From Acidimicrobiaceae bacterium (GTDB taxonomy: Bacteria > Actinomycetota > Acidimicrobiia > Acidimicrobiales > RAAP-2), in NCBI GenBank assembly GCA_027449885.1, contig DAIDKS010000019.1, positions 1 to 64,000 on the forward strand: a DNA stretch of 64,000 nt. The letters are read 5' to 3'. Numbering within the stretch: the first letter of the stretch is position 1; each line of letters opens with the position of its first letter. The position numbers and the translations under genes are program-made. This document shows positions 25,386 through 32,583 of this stretch, in pieces. The notes under the pieces are model-generated. The model did not search any database. It saw nothing but the letters and a program-made list of their open reading frames with translations, and was not told where the DNA came from.

Positions 25386-25417
25386 CGGCCCGGCGACCCC
25401 GAGGGGCCGCCGGGCCG
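25386..25417 (+). terminator. Terminator after the acyl-CoA synthetase
   Basis: CGGCCCGGCG (25386-25395) pairs with CGCCGGGCCG (25408-25417); after one A-C mismatch the inner CCCC and GGGG also pair. The hairpin starts 7 nt after the synthetase stop and is followed by AGTAGTTT. Confidence 0.75.
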
Positions 25418-25419
25418 AG

Positions 25420-25425
25420 TAGTTT
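25420..25425 (+). promoter_or_regulatory. -10-like TAGTTT, leaderless start
   Basis: TAGTTT lies 7 nt before GTG 25433 with no Shine-Dalgarno sequence, and just after the preceding terminator hairpin. Confidence 0.45.
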
Positions 25426-25432
25426 CGTCGCC

Positions 25433-25618
25433 GTGAGCGATGACGCCCCGCTGATCGGATCCCTCTCCGCGACCCTCGACGCGGTCGACCGGGCGCTCGA
25501 GCGGCTCCGGGACGGCAGCTACCGGACCTGCGCGACGTGCGGGGCGCCCATCGAGGACGCCCATCTCGCCGCCGATCCGCTGCGAACCCGCTGCGGGGCC
25601 CACCTCGAGATCGCCTGA
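25433..25618 (+). CDS. Small TraR/DksA-like zinc-finger protein
   Basis: A 61-residue protein. The C-terminus YRTCATCGAPIEDAHLAADP followed by RTRCGAH matches the DksA/TraR finger (YGxCxxCGxxI, RLxAxP, CxxC) except that the last cysteine is histidine, so the site would be Cys3-His. The N-terminal coiled coil of DksA is reduced to one short helix (ATLDAVDRALERLRDG), and the acidic tip residues are absent. It may bind RNA polymerase or another partner, but this is inference from the finger. It has its own TAGTTT box and is convergent with sodN 4 nt away. Confidence 0.78.
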   Translation: MSDDAPLIGSLSATLDAVDRALERLRDGSYRTCATCGAPIEDAHLAADPLRTRCGAHLEIA

Positions 25619-25622
25619 GCGA

Positions 25623-26039
25623 CTACTTCTTGGTCGCCCAGAAGACGTCGGCGATGCCGTCGATCTCCTCGAGGAGCCGGTCGGCCACCGCGACGTCGTT
25701 CGTCTTCTTCGCCTCGCCGGCCGACTTGGTGGCCTTCCAGAAGAGGTCGTGGAGATTGCCGTAGGTGGCCAGGTGCTCGGGCTTGAAGTAGTCCGTCCAC
25801 AGGACCCACAGGTGGTGCTTCACCAGCTCGCAGCGCTCCTCCTTGATGAGGTTCGCGCGGACGCGGAAGTCCTCGTCGCTCGAGGCGTTGTGCTTCTCCA
25901 TGATCGCCTTGACCGACTGGGCCTCGATGCGGGCCTGGGCGGGGTCGTACACGCCGCAGGGCAGGTCGCAGTGGGCGTGGGCGGTCAGGGGCGTGCCGTG
26001 CGCCGTGAGGAGGGCGCTGAGGCGGGTGCGGATCGTCAT
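25623..26039 (-). CDS. sodN: Nickel superoxide dismutase precursor
   Basis: A 138-residue NiSOD precursor. The nickel-hook motif H23-C24-D-L-P-C28-G-V-Y31 is intact, preceded by a 22-residue propeptide (MTIRTRLSALLTAHGTPLTAHA) that must be removed so that His23 becomes the free N-terminus that binds nickel. The remaining helical-bundle sequence is of usual length. It converts superoxide to oxygen and hydrogen peroxide in the cytoplasm. An AAAGG site lies 7 nt before ATG 26039. The maturation protease gene is divergent, 85 bp away. Confidence 0.96.
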   Translation of the reverse strand: MTIRTRLSALLTAHGTPLTAHAHCDLPCGVYDPAQARIEAQSVKAIMEKHNASSDEDFRVRANLIKEERCELVKHHLWVLWTDYFKPEHLATYGNLHDLFWKATKSAGEAKKTNDVAVADRLLEEIDGIADVFWATKK

Positions 26040-26112
26040 GTCGGGCCTTTCGAGTCGCGCACCGGGCGGTGCGGTATGGGTACCAGCACGCAGGTTACCG
26101 AGCGGCGCCCGG

Positions 26113-26118
26113 TATCGT
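26113..26118 (+). promoter_or_regulatory. -10-like TATCGT for sodX
   Basis: TATCGT lies 6 nt before GTG 26125, again without a Shine-Dalgarno sequence. It supports the short N-terminus of the protease. Confidence 0.45.
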
Positions 26119-26124
26119 TCGCCC

Positions 26125-26451
26125 GTGGCCCTGGTCGACCTCGTCGCTCGGCGCGTCGCGATCGTCGGCGACTCGATGCGTCCCACGCTGGACGACGGCG
26201 ACGAGGTCATCGCCCTACGGCCCTGGCGACCGGTGCGCCGAGGCGACCTCGTCGTCCTCGTCGATCCCCGCGAGCCGCGCCGGTGGCTCGTCAAGCGCGT
26301 CGGGGAGCGTCGCGGGGCTCGCCTCGATCTGCGCGGCGACAACCCCGACCGCTCGACCGACTCGCGAGACTTCGGTCTCGTCGCCGTCCGTGACGTCCGC
26401 TACCTCGTGCCCGCGCGACTCAACGGGCTCGCCCGCGGGGCGCGCCGGTAG
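26125..26451 (+). CDS. sodX: NiSOD maturation protease (S26-like)
   Basis: A 108-residue peptidase of the S24/S26 signal-peptidase fold. The Ser-Lys dyad is S17 (VGDSMRPTLDDGDEV) and K57 (WLVKRVG), and LRGDNPDRSTDSRDFG is the family's C-terminal box. It lacks a membrane anchor, as expected for the protease that trims the cytoplasmic NiSOD propeptide. Its position divergent from sodN makes that assignment strong. GTG 26125 fits both the TATCGT box and the length of known SodX proteins. Confidence 0.9.
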   Translation: MALVDLVARRVAIVGDSMRPTLDDGDEVIALRPWRPVRRGDLVVLVDPREPRRWLVKRVGERRGARLDLRGDNPDRSTDSRDFGLVAVRDVRYLVPARLNGLARGARR

Positions 26452-26454
26452 GCT
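26449..26454 (+). promoter_or_regulatory. -10-like TAGGCT for mshA
   Basis: TAGGCT overlaps the sodX stop codon and stands 6 nt before GTG 26461, indicating a separate leaderless transcript for the glycosyltransferase. Confidence 0.45.
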
Positions 26455-26460
26455 GCGGCC

Positions 26461-27678
26461 GTGACGCGCCTGGCGATCCTCTCCTACCACACCTGCCCCC
26501 TCAGCCAGCCGGGCACGGGTGACGGGGGCGGGATGAACGTCTACGTGCGCGAGCTCGCGAGCGCCCTCGCGCGCCTCGGGCACGAGGTCGACGTCTACAC
26601 CCGTCGCGACCACCCCTCGGCCCGCGACGTCGTCGCGGTCGAGCCGGGCTTTCGCATCCACCACGTGACGGCCGGACCGGTCGCCCCGGTCGAGCGGGCC
26701 CACCTGCCCCGCTACGTCGAGGAGTTCACGCGCGGCGTCGCGGCCTCGTTCCGCTGCACCGGAGCCCCCGACGCGATCCACGCCAACTACTGGCTGAGCG
26801 GGTTGGCGGGCCATCCGCTGAAGCACGAGTTCGGCATCCCCCTCGTCGTCACGTTCCACACTCTCGAGCGGGTGAAGGCGGTCGACTACGAGCCCGAGTC
26901 CGAGGAGCGCGGTGAGCAGGAGGAGGCCATCATCGGCTGCGCCGACGCCGTCCTCGCGAGCTGCGACGTCGAGGTCGAGCAGTTCCTCCACCTCTACGAC
27001 GCCCCTCCCTCGCGCGTGCACGTGGTGCCCCTCGGCGTCCAGCACGCCTTCTTCGCTCCGGGACACCGGCCCCAGGCCCGCCGCGCCCTGGGTCTGCGGG
27101 CCGAGGCGACCCAGCTGCTCTTCGTCGGACGCCTCCAGGCGCTGAAGGGGGTGGACCTCGCCCTCGAGACCCTGATCGAGCTGCGCGCGCGCGGACGCGA
27201 CGCCGACCTCGCCATCGTGGGCGGCCCGTCGGGGCCCGACGGCCGGGCCATGCTGTCCCATCTGCACCGCCGCGTCGCCGAGGCCGGGGTGATCGATCAC
27301 GTCGCCTTCGTGGCACCCCAGGCCCACCAGCTCCTCTCCTCGTGGATGCGCGCGGCCGACGTGACCCTCGTGCCCAGCCGCAGCGAGAGCTTCGGACTCG
27401 TGGCCCTCGAGTCCTCCGCCTGCGGCACCCCGGTCGTCGCGAGCGACGTCGGCGGGCTCGCCACGCTCGTCGAGCCGGGGGTGAACGGGCTCCTCGTGCC
27501 CTCGCGCGCCCCGGCGGACTGGGCCGAGGCCGTCGAGAGCGTGCTCGCGGTCGACCGGGCCCCGGCCCTCTCGGCCGGAGCGGTGCGCCTCGCCCGTCGC
27601 TACACCTGGCGCGCCGCGGCCGACGCCCTCGCCGGACTGACGCGCTCGCTCGTCGACGACGGGCTGGTGCGCTGCTAG
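26461..27678 (+). CDS. mshA: MshA-like D-inositol-3-P glycosyltransferase
   Basis: A 405-residue GT4 enzyme. The N-terminus LSYHTCPLSQPGTGDGGGMNVYVRELA closely follows MshA (HTSPLAQPGTGDAGGMNVY), with DVYTRRD and VTFHTLERVKA also as in that family. The C-domain has FVGRLQALKGVDL and PSRSESFGLVALESSACGTPVVA. MshA joins UDP-GlcNAc to 1-D-myo-inositol 3-phosphate, the first step of mycothiol synthesis. The following YbjN-domain gene matches the order in mycobacteria (Rv0486-Rv0487), which supports the assignment. A sucrose-phosphate-synthase-like GT4 is the main alternative. Confidence 0.87.
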   Translation: MTRLAILSYHTCPLSQPGTGDGGGMNVYVRELASALARLGHEVDVYTRRDHPSARDVVAVEPGFRIHHVTAGPVAPVERAHLPRYVEEFTRGVAASFRCTGAPDAIHANYWLSGLAGHPLKHEFGIPLVVTFHTLERVKAVDYEPESEERGEQEEAIIGCADAVLASCDVEVEQFLHLYDAPPSRVHVVPLGVQHAFFAPGHRPQARRALGLRAEATQLLFVGRLQALKGVDLALETLIELRARGRDADLAIVGGPSGPDGRAMLSHLHRRVAEAGVIDHVAFVAPQAHQLLSSWMRAADVTLVPSRSESFGLVALESSACGTPVVASDVGGLATLVEPGVNGLLVPSRAPADWAEAVESVLAVDRAPALSAGAVRLARRYTWRAAADALAGLTRSLVDDGLVRC

Positions 27679-27680
27679 CC

Positions 27681-28160
27681 GTGCGCTTCGACGTCGGCGG
27701 CGACGACGCTCCGCGTCGCGTCGACGACGCCCTGCGGACCTGGCGCGACCACGCGGCGACCACGGGGCATCCCGCGGAGCTCGAGGGCCCGAGTGGGCCG
27801 GACGAGCACGGCCAGCACCACTGGCTGCTGCGCCTGCGCGGCGAGGAGCGCGACGTCATCACCCTCTGGTTCGCCCTGCGCCAGCGCAGCGTGCGGGTCG
27901 AGGCCGAGGTCACCCCCGCACCCGAGCGGCCCGAGGCCGTCTACCGCTACGCGCTCACGCGCAATCGCGAGGCGCGCAGCGCCTGGCTGGCCCTCGGTCC
28001 CGAGGACGGCCTCTACCTCGTGAGCGTCGTGCCCCTCGAGGAGTTCCACGACGCCCGGCTGGAGGAGCTGGTCGCCGAGTGCCTGGTCACCGTGGACGAG
28101 ATCTACCCGACGGCCATGTCGCTCGGCATGCCGTGGTTCCGGCGCCGGCCGCGACGGTGA
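27681..28160 (+). CDS. YbjN-domain protein
   Basis: A 159-residue protein of the YbjN/type III chaperone-like fold, two bases after the mshA stop and therefore in its operon. It ends in a region typical of the actinobacterial members that follow mshA (YLVSVVPLEEFHDARLEELVAECLVTVDEIYPTAMSLG). No catalytic residues are evident. The role is unknown; the conserved pairing suggests a link to mycothiol metabolism or its regulation. GTG 27681 is the only plausible start after the upstream stop. Confidence 0.85.
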   Translation: MRFDVGGDDAPRRVDDALRTWRDHAATTGHPAELEGPSGPDEHGQHHWLLRLRGEERDVITLWFALRQRSVRVEAEVTPAPERPEAVYRYALTRNREARSAWLALGPEDGLYLVSVVPLEEFHDARLEELVAECLVTVDEIYPTAMSLGMPWFRRRPRR

Positions 28161-28165
28161 TTGGG

Positions 28166-28171
28166 TACCCT
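28166..28171 (+). promoter_or_regulatory. -10-like TACCCT for proC
   Basis: TACCCT lies 5 nt before ATG 28177 and no Shine-Dalgarno sequence is seen, so proC appears to be leaderless. Confidence 0.42.
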
Positions 28172-28176
28172 GGCGC

Positions 28177-28983
28177 ATGGCCTTGCGACTCCTGATCGTC
28201 GGTGGCGGCAAGATGGGCTCGGCGCTCGCCGAGGGCCTCGTGCGCGCCGCCTGGTGCCCCCCGAGCGAGCTGGGCGTGGTCGAGCCCTCGCGCGAGGCGC
28301 GCGAGTCGCTCGCCGTACGCCTGCCGGGCGTCACGGTCCTGGCCCAGGCCGAGATCGGCGACGTCGACGAGGCGACCGGGGCCGTGCTCTGCGTCAAGCC
28401 CGACCAGGCCGAGTCGGTCGCCCGCTCGATCGGGGCGCTCGGGATCGGGCGGGTCCTCTCGGTCGTCGCGGGACTGGCGACGGCCCGCCTGGAGGCCGCT
28501 CTGCCCCGACCGATCCCGGTCGTTCGGTCGATGCCCAACACCCCGGTCCTCGTCGGACGCGGGGCGAGCGCCATCGCCGGGGGCGCGCACGTGCGGGCGG
28601 AGGACCTCGAGTGGGCCGAGTCGATCCTCGGCGCGGTCGGCTCGGTGGTCCGGGTCACCGAGCGCAACATCGACGCGGTGACGGGCCTCTCGGGCCCCAT
28701 GCCCGCCTACCTCTACCTGGTGATCGAGGCCCTCATCGAGGCCGGCGTGCACCAGGGGCTGACGCGTGAGGTGTCGCGTCGGCTCGTCGTCGACACCTTC
28801 GCCGGGTCGGCCGAGCTCCTCCAGTCGACGGGGGCCACCCCCGAAGAGCTCCGCGCCCAGGTGACCTCGCCCGGTGGCACCACCGCCGCCGGCCTGCGGG
28901 CCCTCGAGTCCCACGCCGTGCGCGCGGCCTTCCTCGACGCCGTGGCGGCCGCCGCCGAGCGGAGCCGACAGCTCGGCCGTTGA
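28177..28983 (+). CDS. proC: Pyrroline-5-carboxylate reductase
   Basis: A 268-residue enzyme of the last proline-biosynthesis step, reducing pyrroline-5-carboxylate with NAD(P)H. The Rossmann motif is IVGGGKMGSALAEGL; the central region shows VRSMPNTPVLVGRGASAIAGG; the C-terminal dimer domain has VTSPGGTTAAGLRALE. The usual SGSGPAY motif in the substrate region reads SGPMPAY here, an unusual replacement of a normally well-kept segment. Length is typical. It lies between the mshA pair and rex and shares no obvious pathway with them. Confidence 0.92.
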   Translation: MALRLLIVGGGKMGSALAEGLVRAAWCPPSELGVVEPSREARESLAVRLPGVTVLAQAEIGDVDEATGAVLCVKPDQAESVARSIGALGIGRVLSVVAGLATARLEAALPRPIPVVRSMPNTPVLVGRGASAIAGGAHVRAEDLEWAESILGAVGSVVRVTERNIDAVTGLSGPMPAYLYLVIEALIEAGVHQGLTREVSRRLVVDTFAGSAELLQSTGATPEELRAQVTSPGGTTAAGLRALESHAVRAAFLDAVAAAAERSRQLGR

Positions 28984-28990
28984 GCCTGGG

Positions 28991-28996
28991 TAGCGT
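28991..28996 (+). promoter_or_regulatory. -10-like TAGCGT for rex
   Basis: TAGCGT lies 7 nt before ATG 29004, just after the proC stop. The spacing supports ATG 29004 over the in-frame GTG at 28995. No Rex operator (TTGTGAA-type inverted repeat) is visible around it. Confidence 0.42.
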
Positions 28997-29003
28997 GAGG
29001 GCG

Positions 29004-29693
29004 ATGTCGACCCCTCGCGCGCGTCAGCGGCGACTCTCGGCCGCGACGGTGGCGCGCCTGCCCCTCTACCAGCGCGTCGTCGCCGACGCGGCCCACCGGG
29101 GGGAGTCGGTCGTCGACTCGACGGTGCTCGGCACGCGCGCCGGCGTCACGCCGGCGACCGTGCGGCGCGACCTCGCCGGGCTCGGGACGCTGGGGACTCG
29201 CGGGACGGGCTACGAGGTCGACCTCCTGGGCCGGCGCCTCGCCGAGGCCCTCGGCCACGACCGACGCTGCGACGTCGTCCTCGTCGGGCTCGGCCACCTG
29301 GGTCACGCCCTCGCCCCGTCCCGGACCTTCCTCGCCCCCGGAGCCCGCCTGAGCGCCCTCTACGACGTCGACCCCGACGTGGTGGGGACCGAGGTCGGGG
29401 GACTCGTCGTGCGGGACCTCGCCGACGGCGTCGAGACGGCGTCGGTCGCGGTGCTCGCGGTGCCGGCGTCCGCCGCCCAGGACGTGGCGGAGCGGTGCGT
29501 GCGCGCGGGGATCCGGGCCCTGCTCAACTTCTCGCCGGCCGTCCTGCGCCTGCCGCCCGGGGTCGCCGTCCAGGACGTCGACCTCTCCACGGAGCTCCAG
29601 ATCCTCCTCTTCCACCTGCACCACGGCACCGGGCCCCTCGCCGGGGGGCTGTGGCGCGACCTGGCCCCGGGCGGGAGCGACGCCCTGTCGTAG
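29004..29693 (+). CDS. rex: Redox-sensing repressor Rex
   Basis: A 229-residue Rex protein: an N-terminal winged helix (LPLYQRVVADAAHRGESVVDS, RAGVTPATVRRDLAGLG) and a C-terminal NAD(H)-binding Rossmann domain (VVLVGLGHLGHALA, LYDVDPDVVG). The last helix (STELQILLFHL) is the dimer-swap region. Rex senses the NADH/NAD+ ratio and in actinobacteria controls respiratory and heme genes. It sits directly before hemA, as in the rex-hemACD operon of Streptomyces. The start is placed by the TAGCGT box. Confidence 0.92.
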   Translation: MSTPRARQRRLSAATVARLPLYQRVVADAAHRGESVVDSTVLGTRAGVTPATVRRDLAGLGTLGTRGTGYEVDLLGRRLAEALGHDRRCDVVLVGLGHLGHALAPSRTFLAPGARLSALYDVDPDVVGTEVGGLVVRDLADGVETASVAVLAVPASAAQDVAERCVRAGIRALLNFSPAVLRLPPGVAVQDVDLSTELQILLFHLHHGTGPLAGGLWRDLAPGGSDALS

Positions 29694-29696
29694 CAT
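29691..29696 (+). promoter_or_regulatory. Possible internal -10 TAGCAT before hemA
   Basis: TAGCAT overlaps the rex stop codon. hemA begins 24 nt later at ATG 29721 with an AAGGGGAG ribosome-binding site, so an internal promoter with a short leader is possible in addition to readthrough from rex. Confidence 0.35.
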
Positions 29697-29720
29697 GGCG
29701 GGGGTGACGAAGGGGAGACG

Positions 29721-30980
29721 ATGGCGCTGATCGCGGTGGGCCTCGACCACGAGCGCGCCCCGCTCGACCTCCTCGAGCGAGCGAGCATCCCCGAGCACGA
29801 GTGGCCCAAGGTCCTGCGCACCCTCGTCGCCCACCGCAACGTCCACGAGGCGGTTCTCGTCTCGACCTGCCTGCGCACCGAGGTGGTGGCGCGCATCGAC
29901 TTCTTCCACGGGGCCCTCGAGGACATCGCGCGGACCCTGGCGGAGGCGTCCGGGGTCACCGTCGAGGAGATCGAGCCCGTGATCCGCATCGCCTTCGACC
30001 GTGGCGTCGCTCGTCACCTCTTCAGCGTCGCGGGGGGCCTGCGATCCGTCGTCCCCGGCGAGTTCGAGGTCCTCGGCCAGCTCCGGCGCGCCCTCGAGGT
30101 GGCCCTCGACGAGCAGACGGCCGGCGAGGAGATGTCCGACCTCTTCCATCGGGCCATCGCCTCCGGTCGCCGGGTGCGGGCCGAGACGGCCATCGCGCGC
30201 GGGACCACGAGCTTCGCCTCGGCCGCCGTGACCCTCGCCGACGAGCTGCTCGGACCAGAGCTCGCCGGGGCCGAGGTCACCGTGCTCGGCGCGGGCCAGC
30301 TCGCCGAGGGAGTGGCGCGCACCCTGCTCGACCCCGTGAGGGCGATCGCGTCCCTGCGCCTGGCCAACCGGACGCCGATGCGGGCGACGACGCTCGCCGC
30401 GGCGCTCGGCGACGACCGCGTTCGGGTCGTCGACTGGGCCGACCGGGCGTCCGCGAGCCGCTCGTCGCGCCTCGTCGTCGTCGCCGTGGAGGCCCCCGCC
30501 CCCGTGCTCGGGGTCGGCGACCTCGCCGCGTCGTCCGGGCTGCTCGTCGTGGACCTCGGCATGCCGCGGGCCGTCGAGCCGGCGGTCGCGGACCTGCCGG
30601 GCGTGCGACGGATCGACATCGACGACCTGCGCGCGCGGGTGGCCGGCGCCCTCGACGAGCGGCGCGAGGCCCTCGCGGCGGCCACGTCCATCGTCGAGGC
30701 CGACGTGGAGCACTACCTCGCCGAGCGGCGGAGCCGCGGGGCCGCCGGGATCGTGCGCGACCTGCGCGCGCACTTCGACGACGTCGTCGCCGCCGAGCTG
30801 GAGCGGCGGGCGAGCGAGCTGGCGGCCCTCGATCCGGCCGCCCGGGAGATCGCCGTCTCGCTCGTGCGCTCGACGGTGGCGAAGATCGCCCACCGCCCGA
30901 CGATCGCGCTCAAGGAGGGGGCCGGCAGCGATCAGGGGGTGCGCCTCGCGGACGCCGCGCGGGCGCTCTTCGGACTGTGA
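29721..30980 (+). CDS. hemA: Glutamyl-tRNA reductase
   Basis: A 419-residue enzyme that reduces glutamyl-tRNA(Glu) with NADPH to glutamate-1-semialdehyde, the first committed step of heme synthesis by the C5 route. The catalytic C50 is in VSTCLRTE (consensus STCNRTE, so the Asn is replaced by Leu). VPGEFEVLGQLRRAL matches the glutamate-recognition region, and the NADPH motif is VLGAGQLAEGVART. The C-terminal dimerisation helices are complete. hemC starts at a GTGA overlap. The start is supported by AAGGGGAG upstream. Confidence 0.94.
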   Translation: MALIAVGLDHERAPLDLLERASIPEHEWPKVLRTLVAHRNVHEAVLVSTCLRTEVVARIDFFHGALEDIARTLAEASGVTVEEIEPVIRIAFDRGVARHLFSVAGGLRSVVPGEFEVLGQLRRALEVALDEQTAGEEMSDLFHRAIASGRRVRAETAIARGTTSFASAAVTLADELLGPELAGAEVTVLGAGQLAEGVARTLLDPVRAIASLRLANRTPMRATTLAAALGDDRVRVVDWADRASASRSSRLVVVAVEAPAPVLGVGDLAASSGLLVVDLGMPRAVEPAVADLPGVRRIDIDDLRARVAGALDERREALAAATSIVEADVEHYLAERRSRGAAGIVRDLRAHFDDVVAAELERRASELAALDPAAREIAVSLVRSTVAKIAHRPTIALKEGAGSDQGVRLADAARALFGL

Positions 30981-31879
30981 GCGCCCTGCGGCTGGCCACG
31001 CGTCGCTCGCCCCTCGCGAGAGCCCAGGCCGAGCGTGTGCGGGCCGCCCTGGCCGCGCAGGGCGTCGAGGTCGAGGTGGTCGGTGTCGAGACGCACGGGG
31101 ATCGCGACCGTGAGCGCCCGCTCTCGTCGATGGGCGGCCAGGGCGTCTTCGCGCGCGCCATCCAGGACGACCTGCTCGCGGGGCGTGCCGACGTCGCCGT
31201 CCACAGCGCGAAGGACCTGCCCAGCGTGACGCCCGCGGGCCTCGTGCTCGCGGCCGTGCCCGAGCGCGAGGATCCGGCCGACGCCCTGCTCGGCACGGCC
31301 CTCGAGGGGCTCGCTCCCGGCGACGTCGTCGCCACGGGCTCGCCCCGCCGGCGCGCCCTCCTCCTCGAGCGCCGACCCGACCTGCGCGTCGTGGAGCTGC
31401 GGGGCAACATGGCCACCCGCTTCGCCGCGGTGGGCCGCGACGGCGTGGCGGCGGTGGTCGCGGCCGTGGCGGCCCTCGCGCGACTCGGCGAGAGCGACCG
31501 CATCGCGCAACGGCTCGATCCGGAGTGGTTCATCCCTCAAGTGGCCCAGGGCGCGATCGCCCTCGAGTGCCGGGTCGACGACGAGGCCACCCGGGCCATC
31601 CTCGCCCGGCTCGACGATCCCCACGCGTCGCGGGCCGTGCGGGCCGAGCGAGCCTTCCTCGCCGAACTCGGCGCGGGCTGCACGGTTCCGGTCGGGGCCC
31701 ACGCCACCGTCGTCGACGGGGGGCTGCGGCTGATCGGCATGATGGCGGCCGCCGACGGCTCGACGGTATTGCGGGAGAGCGCGCTCGGCACGGACCCGAC
31801 CGACCTCGGACGGACCGTGGCGAGGGAGCTGCGCGACGCGCGCGGCGGCGCGCGGCTGGCGGGGTGGAACGTCTCGTGA
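30977..31879 (+). CDS. hemC: Hydroxymethylbilane synthase
   Basis: A 300-residue porphobilinogen deaminase that condenses four porphobilinogens into hydroxymethylbilane. D80 in VHSAKDLPS is the catalytic aspartate, ATGSPRRRA binds the cofactor carboxylates, and C235 in ELGAGCTVPVGAHA carries the dipyrromethane cofactor. GTG 30977 overlaps the hemA stop by 4 nt; its own stop overlaps hemD by 4 nt. Confidence 0.95.
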   Translation: MSALRLATRRSPLARAQAERVRAALAAQGVEVEVVGVETHGDRDRERPLSSMGGQGVFARAIQDDLLAGRADVAVHSAKDLPSVTPAGLVLAAVPEREDPADALLGTALEGLAPGDVVATGSPRRRALLLERRPDLRVVELRGNMATRFAAVGRDGVAAVVAAVAALARLGESDRIAQRLDPEWFIPQVAQGAIALECRVDDEATRAILARLDDPHASRAVRAERAFLAELGAGCTVPVGAHATVVDGGLRLIGMMAAADGSTVLRESALGTDPTDLGRTVARELRDARGGARLAGWNVS

Positions 31880-32571
31880 GAGTCGTGCTGACGCGCGAGG
31901 AGGGTCACAACGACGCCCTGCGCGCGCGGCTGCCGCGGGGGGCCGAGGCGATCGAGGTGCCCCTGACGCGCACGGTGTCGCGAGACCACGCGGCGGTCGC
32001 CGAGGAGGTCGCTCGCGACCCGCACGCCCCCTTCGCCGCCCTCGTCGTGACCAGCGCACGCGGGGCCGCGTACGTGGACGACGTCGTCGCCAGCCTGCGG
32101 CCGGGGTGGCGCACCTACGCCGTCGGCCCGGCGACGGCGCACGCGCTCGACGGGTTCGGCTGGGGTGCCTCGGTGGTCGGTCGGGAGGGTGCCGGGGCCC
32201 TCGGCCGCACGGTGACCGAGGGCCCCGTCCTCGTCCTCGCCGCCGCGACGACGCGGCCCGAGCTGGTCGCCGAGCTCGGACGCCGGGGCCTCGCCACCGC
32301 GACCGTCGCCTGCTACGCCACCGAGTCGCTCGTCCCCGACGAGGCGGGTCGGCGCGCCCTCCAGAGTGCCGACGTGGTGGTGATCGGGGCGCCGTCGGCG
32401 TGGGCCGTCGCCCGCTCGCTGGTGCCCCCGGCGGCGTGGGTGCTCGTGCCGGGGGCGACGACGGGCGCCGAGGTGCGCGCCACTCACGAGCGCGTCCTCG
32501 AGGGCTGGGACGGCGACCTCGCGGGACGGCTCGAGGCCCTCGAGCGTGGGGGCATTCGCGACCAGCGGTAA
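31876..32571 (+). CDS. hemD: Uroporphyrinogen-III synthase
   Basis: A 231-residue protein coupled to hemC by a GTGA overlap. The family is poorly conserved, but the fold pattern is present: RVVLTREEGHNDALRARL at the N-terminus, AALVVTSARGAAYVDDV, YAVGPATAHAL with the conserved glycine, and VVVIGAPSAWAVARSLV. It cyclises hydroxymethylbilane with inversion of ring D. There is no methyltransferase fusion. Assignment rests on both motifs and operon position. Confidence 0.88.
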   Translation: MRVVLTREEGHNDALRARLPRGAEAIEVPLTRTVSRDHAAVAEEVARDPHAPFAALVVTSARGAAYVDDVVASLRPGWRTYAVGPATAHALDGFGWGASVVGREGAGALGRTVTEGPVLVLAAATTRPELVAELGRRGLATATVACYATESLVPDEAGRRALQSADVVVIGAPSAWAVARSLVPPAAWVLVPGATTGAEVRATHERVLEGWDGDLAGRLEALERGGIRDQR

Positions 32572-32577
32572 TAGGCT
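32572..32577 (+). promoter_or_regulatory. -10-like TAGGCT for hemB
   Basis: TAGGCT lies 6 nt before GTG 32584, a few bases after the hemD stop. It suggests that hemB-hemL can be transcribed separately as a leaderless mRNA. Confidence 0.45.
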
Positions 32578-32583
32578 CGGGGC

